From contig OY729418.1 in the NCBI GenBank assembly GCA_963422275.1, positions 62,001 through 126,000 on the forward strand: a stretch of DNA of 64,000 bases, given 5' to 3'. Origin of the DNA: G963422275 sp963422275. Lineage in GTDB: Bacteria; Pseudomonadota; Alphaproteobacteria; Rhodobacterales; Rhodobacteraceae. Positions 1 through 8,869 of this stretch are shown here, in pieces. The stretch's first letter is position 1; every line of letters begins with the position of its first letter. A program made the position numbers and the translations under genes. The notes under the pieces were generated by a model. The model worked only from the letters and a program-made list of their open reading frames with translations. It did not search any database and was not told the origin of the DNA.

Positions 1-1
1 C

Positions 2-856
2 GCTCCGTCGGCACAGGTCAAGTCCGCGATCCTGTTTGCCGGCCTGAATGCCCCAGGCCAGACTGTCATTGCCGAGAAGTTCGCCACCCGCGACCACTCT
101 GAACGGATGCTCAAGGCGTTCGGTGCAAGGCTCTCCGTCGATCACGACGGTAGACGCGACGTTATCACTCTCGACGGATATGCTGAACTGCAGCCGCAAA
201 ACTTGGTTGTGCCGGCCGACCCTTCATCGGCGGCATTCCCAGCCGCCGCCGCCGCCATTGTGGAAGGATCCGACCTCCTGATCACAGGAGTCGGCGTCAA
301 CCCGACACGCATCGGATTCTACAATACGCTTGAGGAAATGGGGGCTGACATTGAGTTCGCGAATCGACGGGCCGAAGGCGGCGAACCTGTTGCCGATCTT
401 CGGATTCGCCATTCGCCGCTTCGCGGAGTCGAGGTGCCACCTGAACGCGCCCCAACAATGATCGACGAATACCCGGTGCTGGCCGCTGTAGCTTCATTCG
501 CTGAAGGCGAGACCGTGATGCGCGGGATCAGGGAGTTGCGCATCAAGGAGTCGGACCGGATCGCGGCGATGTCCGAGGGTCTCGCGGCCTGCGGCGTTGC
601 GACCCGCGAGGACCAAGGCGAGCTGACAGTGATCGGGAACGGAACAGGCAACGTGAAGGGCGGGGCGACATGCCGCTCATTCTTCGATCATCGAATTGCA
701 ATGAGCTTCGCCTGTCTCGGTCTCGGATCGCGAAATCCCGTTTCGATAGACGATGCCACGCCTATATCGACCAGCTTTCCCGGGTTCATGGAGTTGATGG
801 CAGGAATTGGTGCCCTGATCGGCTTGGAGCCAACGAAAGATGTAGGACAGTCGTAA
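2..856 (+). CDS. aroA: 3-phosphoshikimate 1-carboxyvinyltransferase (EPSP synthase), C-terminal part
   Basis: The gene is cut by the left edge of the window; 284 C-terminal residues remain in an open frame from base 2. EPSP synthase condenses shikimate-3-phosphate with phosphoenolpyruvate in cytosolic aromatic amino-acid synthesis. Family signatures are in order: SAQVKSAI at the first visible residues, TRDHSERML, ADPSSAAFP, DEYPVLA, then the signature RELRIKESDRIAAM and DHRIAMS near the C-terminus. Both halves of the substrate-binding cleft are represented, and the protein ends naturally at a TAA. It converges on trmB with about 105 bp between the two stops. No frame damage is visible. Confidence 0.96.
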   Translation, partial: APSAQVKSAILFAGLNAPGQTVIAEKFATRDHSERMLKAFGARLSVDHDGRRDVITLDGYAELQPQNLVVPADPSSAAFPAAAAAIVEGSDLLITGVGVNPTRIGFYNTLEEMGADIEFANRRAEGGEPVADLRIRHSPLRGVEVPPERAPTMIDEYPVLAAVASFAEGETVMRGIRELRIKESDRIAAMSEGLAACGVATREDQGELTVIGNGTGNVKGGATCRSFFDHRIAMSFACLGLGSRNPVSIDDATPISTSFPGFMELMAGIGALIGLEPTKDVGQS

Positions 857-961
857 CCCTCAACTGCCGCACCCAAGCAGGAGTCACGGTGCATCATTGA
901 TCCTGCAGATCACCTCCTTGAAGAGCAACCTGCTCCCGGCCGGCTTTCATGCCCGGCGCGG

Positions 962-1708
962 CTATCTATCTTGCAATTCAGTGTTCCGGAACTTGCGGCG
1001 AAACACCAGATATATGGGTTGCCTGCCTTCGCGCAGGGCTTTTAACTCGTACCTTGTGGAGTTCCAGTTCTTCCAAGGCCGCCGCCAGTCGTCGCAGCAC
1101 TCTGCAGTCCATTCGAAGCCCGCATTCAGGTTCACCTGCTCGATCGCCTGGCGCGCGTAGCCTGGAACGTCGGTCGCCATCAGCAGCAAGGCTCCATTCG
1201 CCATGACGCGAGACAGCGGCTCGATATGCTCTGGAGTCACAAACCGACGTCGATGGTGGCGGCGCTTCGGCCACGGGTCCGGGTAAAGCAAGAAGACCCG
1301 ATGAATCGATGCAGTCGGAAGAACGTCAAACAGGTCACGAACATCGCCGGGATAGATCCGGACATTCCCAAAAGAATGCTTGCTGAGCTTCCGCAAGAGC
1401 GACGCGACGCCATTCATGAATGGTTCGCAGCCAATCATTCCGATATCGGAATGCTCTGCGGACACGTCCACCAGATGCTCGCCGGCACCAAACCCGATCT
1501 CGAGCCAGACTGGCCCGCTTCTGCCAAACACTTCAGAGATATCCACTGGATGCCTCTCCGGATTCCTCTCAAGCGAAAAGCCGTCTGGAACCAGCAGCGG
1601 AAGATGCTCATCGAGATATTTCTTTTGGCCGGGCCGAAGCCGCTTTCCCCGGTTCCGACCATAAAAGTTTCGCCTTCGGGCCGGATGTGCGGATGGATTT
1701 TTCGACAT
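962..1708 (-). CDS. trmB: tRNA (guanine-N7-)-methyltransferase
   Basis: This 248-residue protein methylates N7 of G46 in tRNA variable loops using SAM. The SAM-binding motif EIGFGAGEH is at residues 70-78, and the family hallmark PDPWPKRRHHRRRF, which follows the catalytic region, is at about 143-156. The N-terminus is Arg-rich (RRRNFYGRNRGKRLRPGQ), typical of alphaproteobacterial TrmB. It lies 66 bp downstream of metK on the same strand, the usual order in this class, so cotranscription from the lnt-metK block is likely. Length is normal and the frame is intact. Confidence 0.95.
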   Translation of the reverse strand: MSKNPSAHPARRRNFYGRNRGKRLRPGQKKYLDEHLPLLVPDGFSLERNPERHPVDISEVFGRSGPVWLEIGFGAGEHLVDVSAEHSDIGMIGCEPFMNGVASLLRKLSKHSFGNVRIYPGDVRDLFDVLPTASIHRVFLLYPDPWPKRRHHRRRFVTPEHIEPLSRVMANGALLLMATDVPGYARQAIEQVNLNAGFEWTAECCDDWRRPWKNWNSTRYELKALREGRQPIYLVFRRKFRNTELQDR

Positions 1709-1774
1709 TGAACGCTTGTCCTGACCGCGGTCGCGAAACCTGTGCGGGAAACGACCGCAACGCGCTCGAAAAGT

Positions 1775-2944
1775 CTAGACCGCTCTTTGGAGAGCCTCTA
1801 CCAAATCCGTTCTCTCCCAAGAGAACTCGCCATCATCTGTTGGCAGGCGGCCAAAATGGCCATAGCTGGCGGTGCGCTGGTAGATCGGGCGACTGAGCTG
1901 AAGGTGCTTCCTGATGCCTTTCGGTGTCAAGTCCATGACGCTCCGCACTGCCTTCTCGATGCGATTTGCATCCACCTTGCCGGTCTTGTGCGTTCTGACG
2001 TAGAGCGACAGCGGCTCCGCAACTCCGATCGCATAGGAAATTTGTATTGTGCACCGCTCTGCGAGGCCCGCGGCAACGACATTCTTGGCGAGATACCGCG
2101 CGGCATATGCTCCCGAACGATCAACCTTGGTTGGATCTTTTCCAGAGAACGCACCGCCGCCATGCGGAGCCGCCCCCCCGTAAGTATCGACGACGATTTT
2201 CCGGCCGGTGAGTCCGCAGTCTCCGTCGGGGCCTCCAATCACGAACTTTCCCGTGGGGTTGACAAACCACTTCGTTTCCACGTCAATCCAGCCATTGGGA
2301 AGAGATCTCCGGACATGCGGCTCTACAATCTGGCGGACATCGTCCGACGAAAGCGTCTCGTCAGAATGCTGCGCGGAAATAACGACCGAGGTGACCTTCT
2401 GCGGACTTCCATTGCTGTACTGGAATGTCAACTGCGACTTCATGTCGGGACCGAGCTGCGTTTCGGAGCCGTCCCTTCTGGCCTCCGCCAATGTCTGGAG
2501 TACCCTGTGAGCGTAGTGAATCGGGGCAGGCATTAGTTCGGGGGTCTCGTTGACCGCATAACCGAACATCAAACCCTGGTCTCCGGCCCCTTCGCCAAGA
2601 CTTCCCACTGCGTCAACTCCCTGTGCAATGTCTTTCGACTGCTTGTGAAGGAAGTTTTGCACCTTGAGTTCGTTCCAGTGGAATCCAGCCTGTTCGTACC
2701 CGATTTTCCTGACGCAATTCCTTACGATCTCCTCGATGCGGTCGTTGACGGCCTCCGGGCCTCGAACCTCTCCCGCAACAACGACCAGATCCGTCGTCGC
2801 CAAGGATTCGCATGCTACCCTCGCATTCGGCTCCTCGGCAAGGTAGGCATCCAGGACTGCGTCCGATATCTGGTCGCAGATCTTGTCCGGATGCCCTTCC
2901 GATACAGATTCTGACGTAAAGAGATAGGATCGCGCAGGCGTCAT
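1775..2944 (-). CDS. metK: S-adenosylmethionine synthase
   Basis: This 389-residue enzyme makes SAM from methionine and ATP. GHPDKICDQISD at about residues 17-28 carries ATP- and metal-binding residues. GAGDQGLMFGYA matches the methionine-adenosyltransferase signature, and GGGAFSGKDPTKVDRS matches the second (P-loop-like) signature. A purine-rich ribosome-binding site (GAGGAGATGG) precedes the ATG. The gene lies 71 bp downstream of lnt. In related bacteria this leader can hold a SAM-sensing riboswitch; the leader is described separately. No anomalies are seen. Confidence 0.97.
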   Translation of the reverse strand: MTPARSYLFTSESVSEGHPDKICDQISDAVLDAYLAEEPNARVACESLATTDLVVVAGEVRGPEAVNDRIEEIVRNCVRKIGYEQAGFHWNELKVQNFLHKQSKDIAQGVDAVGSLGEGAGDQGLMFGYAVNETPELMPAPIHYAHRVLQTLAEARRDGSETQLGPDMKSQLTFQYSNGSPQKVTSVVISAQHSDETLSSDDVRQIVEPHVRRSLPNGWIDVETKWFVNPTGKFVIGGPDGDCGLTGRKIVVDTYGGAAPHGGGAFSGKDPTKVDRSGAYAARYLAKNVVAAGLAERCTIQISYAIGVAEPLSLYVRTHKTGKVDANRIEKAVRSVMDLTPKGIRKHLQLSRPIYQRTASYGHFGRLPTDDGEFSWERTDLVEALQRAV

Positions 2945-3015
2945 GCCACCATCTCCTCTAAGGAACTCAATCTACCAAGCCAGACGACAGGCGGCCGACT
3001 GCGGGTCAGAAGTCG
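2945..3015 (-). promoter_or_regulatory. metK leader with a possible SAM-responsive fold
   Basis: The 71-bp gap between lnt and metK, read on the minus strand, contains CGGC-CCTG-CGT-GGC-AGATTGA in the same order as the core of the SAM/SAH riboswitch found before metK in Rhodobacterales. GCCGCC (2990-2995 on the plus strand is its complement) can pair, with one G-U, with GGTGGC just before the ATG (complement of 2945-2950). The consensus P1 stem is not convincing, so this is only a candidate. Confidence 0.25.
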
Positions 3016-4560
3016 TCAATATAGACTTCCTGCCCGTCGCAAGGCAAGCCATCCCATGATCAGCGCCCACAAGATACCAGCCGGCAAGTCTCCCATCCGT
3101 GCATAGACTGTCGGCGAAAGCGCTGCCGGGAATTTCACATCGATCGCTCCCTGTTCGCCGAGCGGGATTTGCGCGACTACGCGACCGTACGGATCGACCA
3201 TGGCCGATATTCCCGTGTTGGCCGACCGGATCAGGGGCAGCCCGAGTTCGATGGCCCGCATCCGGGCCTGCGCAAAATGCTGCTGCGGACCGGAAAAGCT
3301 TCCGAACCATGCATCGTTCGTTATCTGAAGCATGCCATTGGAACGGTCCTGCGAGCGCACCTCCCGCGGAAACACTATTTCGTAGCAAATCATAATTTGC
3401 AGCGCGCCGGCGACTCCGGTGTCAATCACTGCCGGGCCGGCACCTCGACTGAATCCTCCGGCCCCCTCCACAAGACCGTCAATTCCGAAAGCCGACATGA
3501 GCTCTGAAAACGGGATGTACTCGCCGAAGGGAACTAGATGACGCTTGTCGTATGTGCCTGTCACACTTCCATCTGGAGCAACCACGGCAAGGCTGTTGTA
3601 GATTTTTCCCTCGCTGAAGCGCCTGACGCCAAACACGGTCGACGCGCCACCGGCCGCCTGAGAAATAACCGGTATCTCATCAATGTCGTCACGCAGCAGT
3701 TGCGGAGCCGAGGTTTCCGGCCACACGACAAGATCGGGGCGGCGGCCATTCACGTCCGAACGGCTCAACGCGAGGAGTCGCAAAAAGTTTTCCTGCTGCA
3801 AATCTCGGTTCCACTTTTGGTCTTGCGGAATGTTTGGCTGAACAATGCGAACTACTGGTGGGTCGTCCAAATAAGGTGCGTCACGGGAAAGACGCACAGC
3901 CCCGATTGCCCATCCTGTCGCGACCAAGACCGCGCCAAGTCCGACTCCCGCCCACAGCCGTCGGAGAAGCAGCGGACTTGCGGCGGCCAAAAGCGTGCAC
4001 ATTGTCAGGCCATGCGGCCCGATGTAAGCTAGCAGTTGGGCAACGGGAGTCTCTGCCCAGACATAAGACGGCAACCCCCAGGGAAAGCCGGTAAAGAGGC
4101 TCTCCCGCAATGCCCCCGCTGCCATAATCAGGCATGCAAGCGCAAGTGCGCGAGTCACCGGCCCGGATCCCAGAGAGAATGCGCCCGCGAAAGCTGCTGC
4201 CCAGAACAGCCCAAATCCTCCGGCCATCAACGCGACGGCAAACGGCGCCCCCCAACCGTGACGGAGCGGAAATACCAAGAATGGTTCTGGAAGCCACGAG
4301 AATGCAATCGCGAAATATCCCGCCCCGAAAAACCAACCGATTCGGGCGGCCGATCTCCAAGCTGTACAAGACAAGAACGCGGCAATGGTGATCGCAAATG
4401 CAACGACGGTCGCCAACGGCCAAGCAATGGGCTGATGTCCCAAAGCGGCAAAGCCGCCTAACAGCAACTGCAGACCGCATGCTTTCCAGCCTACAGTGGG
4501 AATTCGTCCAAGTGCGGTCAGTTCAAGAATGATTCGGGAGTTTGGCTCATTCAGGATCAA
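3016..4560 (-). CDS. lnt: apolipoprotein N-acyltransferase
   Basis: This 514-residue inner-membrane enzyme adds the third acyl chain to lipoproteins. Multiple hydrophobic segments occupy residues 30-220, followed by a nitrilase-like domain. The catalytic triad can be assigned by eye: Glu282 in WPETSAP, Lys339 in YDKRHLVPFGEYIP and Cys392 in MICYEIVFP. Its start overlaps the end of the upstream CBS-domain gene by 14 bp, which implies translational coupling within the miaB-to-trmB block. An acceptor substrate for the Lgt/LspA/Lnt pathway is encoded nearby: the lipobox protein at 11-12 kb. Confidence 0.96.
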   Translation of the reverse strand: MILNEPNSRIILELTALGRIPTVGWKACGLQLLLGGFAALGHQPIAWPLATVVAFAITIAAFLSCTAWRSAARIGWFFGAGYFAIAFSWLPEPFLVFPLRHGWGAPFAVALMAGGFGLFWAAAFAGAFSLGSGPVTRALALACLIMAAGALRESLFTGFPWGLPSYVWAETPVAQLLAYIGPHGLTMCTLLAAASPLLLRRLWAGVGLGAVLVATGWAIGAVRLSRDAPYLDDPPVVRIVQPNIPQDQKWNRDLQQENFLRLLALSRSDVNGRRPDLVVWPETSAPQLLRDDIDEIPVISQAAGGASTVFGVRRFSEGKIYNSLAVVAPDGSVTGTYDKRHLVPFGEYIPFSELMSAFGIDGLVEGAGGFSRGAGPAVIDTGVAGALQIMICYEIVFPREVRSQDRSNGMLQITNDAWFGSFSGPQQHFAQARMRAIELGLPLIRSANTGISAMVDPYGRVVAQIPLGEQGAIDVKFPAALSPTVYARMGDLPAGILWALIMGWLALRRAGSLY

Positions 4561-5452
4561 CTCGGATTCGCAGTTTCTTCACGCTTCTGGGATCCGCATC
4601 CACGATCTCTATCTCAAGCCCGGACGGGTGCGCGATCACCTCGCCCCTTGCGGGAACCTTGCCTGTAAGCACGAAGACAAGGCCACCCAAGGTGCCGACT
4701 TCCTCTTCGTCCTCCTCGTCGACAAGCTCTCTTCCAACCATTTTTGCAAATTCGCCCAATGGCGCTTTTGCCGAGCACAAGTAAATGCCGGGCCGCTCCA
4801 TTTTCCAATCAGGCTCTCTCTCGGTCTCGTCGTGCTCGTCATCGATTTCCCCAAAAACCTGCTCGACCAGATCCTCGATTGTAACGAGTCCGTCCACACC
4901 GCCGTATTCGTCGATTACCAATGCCATGTGGGTTCTGTCTGCCTGCATCTTCTGCAGCAGGACTTTGATCGGCATCGACGGCGGAACATACAGTAGCGGG
5001 CGCGCCATCTTTTTCAGATCGATGTCCTCGATGCCGCCGTTGAACCCATGCCTGAGGGCGACGTCCTTGAGATGGACAAGCCCGCATGGCTTGTCCAGAG
5101 AATCGACGAACACAGGTAACCGCGAGCGTCCGCTCTCTCGGAAAATCCTGACGAGCTCGTCCAATCCTGCCGTCGATTGAACCGCCACGATGTCCGCTCT
5201 CGGAACGGCGACTTCCCGAACCATTATGTTGGACTTTGCGAGCGGGTTAGGAACCGCCTCTCCATTCCCCTGCCATGAACCGACTGAAAGCCGTTTTCCG
5301 GGTTCGGAGACCGCTTCCACGCCACCCGACATGGATTCAAGCAGTCTTCCAATCAGACCCTGCCTTGGTTGCTCCCTGGAATCGGCTCTTCCAGAAACTG
5401 ACGTGCGCGCGCCACGCGCCGCCGTAGGAGAACCCTCTATTGAATCGCCCAT
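4547..5452 (-). CDS. CBS-domain CorC/HlyC-family protein (hemolysin-like, YbeX)
   Basis: This 301-residue protein has a CBS pair at about residues 75-195 (IMVREVAVPRADIVAVQ, then VDEYGGVDGLVTIEDLVEQVFGEI) and a C-terminal CorC_HlyC domain at about 215-295. It lacks the DUF21 membrane domain, so it is the soluble CorC/YbeX type. These proteins are tied to magnesium and cobalt homeostasis and, through the conserved ybeY-ybeX-lnt neighbourhood, to ribosome assembly. It sits 16 bp downstream of ybeY and overlaps lnt by 14 bp. The exact biochemical role is not shown by the sequence. Confidence 0.9.
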   Translation of the reverse strand: MGDSIEGSPTAARGARTSVSGRADSREQPRQGLIGRLLESMSGGVEAVSEPGKRLSVGSWQGNGEAVPNPLAKSNIMVREVAVPRADIVAVQSTAGLDELVRIFRESGRSRLPVFVDSLDKPCGLVHLKDVALRHGFNGGIEDIDLKKMARPLLYVPPSMPIKVLLQKMQADRTHMALVIDEYGGVDGLVTIEDLVEQVFGEIDDEHDETEREPDWKMERPGIYLCSAKAPLGEFAKMVGRELVDEEDEEEVGTLGGLVFVLTGKVPARGEVIAHPSGLEIEIVDADPRSVKKLRIRVDPE

Positions 5453-5468
5453 CTCACCTATCGCACGA

Positions 5469-6005
5469 TCAATCGGCGAATTGTTTCACCTCGCTTCCAA
5501 ATGGACCGCTCGCACCGAGAGATGCAAGCACGTCTGTTTCCAGTCGTTCCATTTCTTCAGCATCCCTGTCGCAATTATGCCGATATCCGAGAAGATGCAA
5601 GCAACCATGCACGACTAGATGAGTCACATGGTCGTCGAGCGGTCGGCCAGCATCGTCCGCCTCGGCAACGCAGGTGTCCCAAGAAATCGCGATGTCCCCC
5701 AGATTCTCAAGCTCACGTTCTTCAAATTTGAGATTCGCTACTGGTGCCCCTGCGTTCTCCCGAGCCGGCCAAGCGAGCACGTTGGTTGGCATCTTCAGAT
5801 TCCTGAATCTCGAATTCAGTTCCTCGATGCGCTGGTCGTCGCAGGCAAGCAATCCAATCTCCAAGGTATCTGGGTCCCGCCCAACCTGCTTGATTGTTGC
5901 GACACACGCGCGATTTGCCAATTGCTCGATGTCGATGCCTCGCCAGCGTTCGTCCTCGATCAGAGCGCCGACCAAACCCTCTGAATCCTGCTCAACCTTG
6001 CGCAT
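5469..6005 (-). CDS. ybeY: endoribonuclease YbeY (rRNA maturation factor)
   Basis: YbeY is a zinc-dependent RNase in 16S rRNA 3' maturation and ribosome quality control. The metal-binding motif HGCLHLLGYRH (HGxxHxxGxxH) is at about residues 133-143, followed by the usual acidic stretch DRDAEEMERLE. I chose the ATG at 6005 (MRKVEQDSE, 178 residues) rather than 6047, because it leaves only a 14-bp overlap with the phoH end and matches the usual family length. It is coupled to phoH upstream and the CBS protein downstream. Confidence 0.93.
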   Translation of the reverse strand: MRKVEQDSEGLVGALIEDERWRGIDIEQLANRACVATIKQVGRDPDTLEIGLLACDDQRIEELNSRFRNLKMPTNVLAWPARENAGAPVANLKFEERELENLGDIAISWDTCVAEADDAGRPLDDHVTHLVVHGCLHLLGYRHNCDRDAEEMERLETDVLASLGASGPFGSEVKQFAD

Positions 6006-7017
6006 AGGCGTTAATGATTCTTTCCACGAGAGCATTCCGGGCAACATCGGCTGATGTGAGTTCCATGAAGGCTATGCCCTTGATTCCTCCAAGCAATTTT
6101 CGCGCTTCGATCAAACCCGATTCCACCCCCTTGGGAAGGTCTATTTGAGTGATGTCTCCAGTGACAGCCATTCGCGAGTTCATTCCCAGCCGTGTCAGGA
6201 ACATCTTCATCTGCATTGAAGTTGTATTCTGCGCCTCGTCCAGCAGGATGAATGCGAAGGAAAGCGTGCGTCCGCGCATGAACGCCAAGGGCGCAATTTC
6301 GATCCGATTCTCGTCGATCAGCCGCGCGACCTGGTTTGCAGGAAGGAACGCATGAAGCGCGTCGTAGAGCGGGCGCATGAACGGATCCACCTTCTCTTTC
6401 ATGTCGCCGGGAAGGAACCCAATGCGTTCTCCTGCTTCCACCGCAGGCCGGCACAGCACAATGCGATCAACCCTGCCAGCCCGAAACATCTCCACAGCGA
6501 CGGCAACGGCAAGATAGGTCTTTCCCGTCCCGGCGGGTCCAATTCCAAAGACTATGTCTTCATCAAGCAGCGCCCTTGCATAGCTGCTTTGGGCCGAGGT
6601 GCGAGGTCTGACTTTCCTGCTCTTGGTCTTGATTTCGATCTCGTCCAACGCCTTGGCATCACGTCTTTCCTCAGGCTCGGGAAGGCCTTTCGATGCAGCT
6701 CTGAACCGCAAGGCGTGATCAATCTCGCCTGCGTCAACGGCAGATCCATGCTCAAGCTGCTCGTAGAGGTATCGCAGGGTTTCTGCGCCTCTTCGCAACA
6801 TTGAGCCGTCATTCAGCAGGACAATGCGGTTTCCTCTCCGCACGATCTGGATCCCCAAAACGTCTTCAATCTGCTTCAGATTCTCGTCGTTGACACCGCA
6901 AAGTTCGACGAGCCTGCGATTGTCAGGAAACTCCAGAAAGGTTTCCGTTGCGGTCGACGTCGCGATTATGTCCAAGCGATTCCCTGCAGTCTCATTAAAT
7001 GCGCCGGCCTTGGCCAT
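5992..7017 (-). CDS. phoH: PhoH-like ATPase
   Basis: This cytosolic P-loop ATPase is of the PhoH/YbeZ type and accompanies YbeY in most bacteria. Walker A GPAGTGKTYLAVA is at about residue 160, and the Walker B-like FILLDEAQNTTS follows with PTRMGxNSRxAVTGDxTQ-like sequence after it. The frame is open upstream to 7260, but that extension runs straight through a 20-bp perfect inverted repeat and lacks homology. The ATG at 7017, with GGAAGG 6 bp upstream, gives a normal 341-residue protein. The hairpin therefore lies in the leader just upstream of the ribosome-binding site. Confidence 0.93.
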   Translation of the reverse strand: MAKAGAFNETAGNRLDIIATSTATETFLEFPDNRRLVELCGVNDENLKQIEDVLGIQIVRRGNRIVLLNDGSMLRRGAETLRYLYEQLEHGSAVDAGEIDHALRFRAASKGLPEPEERRDAKALDEIEIKTKSRKVRPRTSAQSSYARALLDEDIVFGIGPAGTGKTYLAVAVAVEMFRAGRVDRIVLCRPAVEAGERIGFLPGDMKEKVDPFMRPLYDALHAFLPANQVARLIDENRIEIAPLAFMRGRTLSFAFILLDEAQNTTSMQMKMFLTRLGMNSRMAVTGDITQIDLPKGVESGLIEARKLLGGIKGIAFMELTSADVARNALVERIINAYAQG

Positions 7018-7033
7018 GAAGCCTTCCGAGTTA

Positions 7034-7079
7034 CCGATTCCGGGGCTGGAGGCGCCGGTGCCTCCAGCCCCGGAATCGG
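7034..7079. repeat. 20-bp perfect inverted repeat in the phoH leader
   Basis: Arms 7034-7053 and 7060-7079 are exact reverse complements, separated by a 6-nt loop. The hairpin is GC-rich and sits about 17 nt upstream of the phoH ATG. Neither side carries a T-tract, so it is not a textbook intrinsic terminator. It could be a processing site, an attenuator or a decaying mobile palindrome. No second copy was noticed in the window. Confidence 0.9.
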
Positions 7080-7421
7080 ACAAGTGCTGTTCCCTTTTGC
7101 TCTTATCGATGAGGTTGGATCTCGATGCGTGATTTTCAAGGTTTCCCGATGCTTTGCCATCATCGCCAGCGAGACCAATGCCGAACCGGCACTTCAGGAA
7201 CAGATCCGAATACGGCGCGAAAAGGCATGGACACCACAGGCCTGTGCCGGCTTGATCCATGATCCTGTTGAAATCCGCTCATGGTTTTGAGGCTCAACGA
7301 CCAGTTCCCATTCCCTTTTGGGCGGCGGGCTGGTCAAAGTTTCACCGCGAAAGGCCGGCATCCAAACGCGCTTCCAAATCGATCAGCGGATTCGAACGGC
7401 GGGTAAATTGCAATGACACAA

Positions 7422-8747
7422 TCAATTGAGAACGGAACCAGATAGCGAATTCGGCTCTGATCCCGTGATTTTCACCGGGACAATGCACCCCAAGCGGTCT
7501 TGGTCGCACGGAACATGGACGGCGTGCATGTACTCCGACTTTCCGGCAAGCTGCCCATCCAATCGCCCCTTTCGCTCCAACAGCACCGACACCGCCTTTC
7601 CTATCATGTCGTTCTGGACCGATTGTTGCTGTGTCTTGATCAACGTCTGAAGACGTTGAAGACGGTCCGAGGCCTCCTCCGCATCGACTTGCTCGAGCTC
7701 TTCTGCGGGTGTGCCTGGACGCGGCGAATACTTGAACGAGTACGCCTGCCCGTAGCCAACTTCTTGAATCAAGTCCATTGTTTCCAGAAAGTCGCTTTCG
7801 GTTTCACCGGGGAATCCGACGATGAAATCTCCAGACAATAGGATATCCGGCTTGATTGCACGAATTCGCTTTATCAGGCTAATGTACTCCGCCGAGGTGT
7901 GTCGGCGATTCATTGCAGCGAGAATCCGGTCAGACCCAGACTGAATGGGAAGATGCAGGTACGGCATGAGTTTGCCGCATGACGCATGGATCTCGATAAG
8001 GTCGTCCGACATGTCCCGAGGATGGGAGGTCGTGTAGCGTATTCGCTGCAGACCATCCAATTCGGCGAGTTTGCCTATTAACCGCGCAAGAGGCCAGTCG
8101 GCACCATCCGGCCCCGGCCCGAGATAGGCATTCACGTTCTGGCCAAGCAGCGTGATTTCGCAGGCGCCGCGGGCAACAAGGCTGCTTGCCTCTTCGACAA
8201 CTTGGGCGACGGGCCGGCTCGTCTCGCTGCCACGCGTATAAGGGACGACGCAAAATGTGCAGAACTTGTCGCAGCCTTCCTGAATCGTCAAGAAAGCAGA
8301 CGGTCGCCTCCGCTTTGCCGGGTTGCTCGGAAGGTGAAGGAACTTGCTCTCGCGAGGAAAATCCGCGTCAACCTGCGGCTTGCCGGCTCGCGCTTTGTCA
8401 ACCATCGATGGGAGTCTGTGATAGGCTTGTGGGCCAACCACGATATCAACCATCGGCTGCCGCCGCACAATTTCCTCTCCCTCGGCTTGCGCCACACATC
8501 CCGCAACGGCAATTTTCAGGTTGGGGTTTCTTGCCCGCAGCGACTTCAGCCGCCCGAGTTCGGAATAGATCTTCTCGGTGGCCTTTTCCCGAATGTGGCA
8601 CGTGTTCAGTACGACCACGTCCGCCTCATCGATTTTGGCCGTCTCCGCGAATCCGGATTCGACCATCGCTTCGGCCATCCGCTCGCTGTCGTAGACATTC
8701 ATCTGGCAACCGTAAGACTTTATGTAGATGCGTTTGGTTTCGCTCAC
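7422..8747 (-). CDS. miaB: tRNA-2-methylthio-N6-dimethylallyladenosine synthase
   Basis: This radical-SAM methylthiotransferase modifies A37 of tRNAs. The N-terminal UPF0004 domain carries three cluster cysteines (YGCQMNVYDSE, VVLNTCHIREKA, AVAGCVAQ). The radical-SAM CxxxCxxC is CDKFCTFC, and a C-terminal TRAM domain ends near VPVKITGSEPNSLSGSV. The frame stays open to an ATG at 8852, but those 35 extra residues do not look conserved. The GTG at 8747 (V-SETKRIYIKSYGC) gives 441 residues and matches the family N-terminus, though no strong ribosome-binding site is visible. About 404 bp separate it from phoH. Confidence 0.93.
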   Translation of the reverse strand: MSETKRIYIKSYGCQMNVYDSERMAEAMVESGFAETAKIDEADVVVLNTCHIREKATEKIYSELGRLKSLRARNPNLKIAVAGCVAQAEGEEIVRRQPMVDIVVGPQAYHRLPSMVDKARAGKPQVDADFPRESKFLHLPSNPAKRRRPSAFLTIQEGCDKFCTFCVVPYTRGSETSRPVAQVVEEASSLVARGACEITLLGQNVNAYLGPGPDGADWPLARLIGKLAELDGLQRIRYTTSHPRDMSDDLIEIHASCGKLMPYLHLPIQSGSDRILAAMNRRHTSAEYISLIKRIRAIKPDILLSGDFIVGFPGETESDFLETMDLIQEVGYGQAYSFKYSPRPGTPAEELEQVDAEEASDRLQRLQTLIKTQQQSVQNDMIGKAVSVLLERKGRLDGQLAGKSEYMHAVHVPCDQDRLGCIVPVKITGSEPNSLSGSVLN

Positions 8748-8869
8748 GGAGTCTGCATCTCGTCCAAGTGTCAACTGGAAGTGGGAGATTACACGCTTTT
8801 CAAGAATTTTGCAATCTCTGTGCCTGCTGAAGCCAAGGCAATTACTTTTCAATTTTTTCTTCCGACGGC

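Noticed and set aside
1742..2536. 264-codon plus-strand frame opposite metK
   Set aside because: It is antisense to a highly conserved metK with all motifs; no domain is recognised.
5992..7260. PhoH with an 81-residue N-terminal extension
   Set aside because: The extension translates the perfect hairpin and lacks family similarity; the ATG at 7017 with GGAAGG upstream is a better start.
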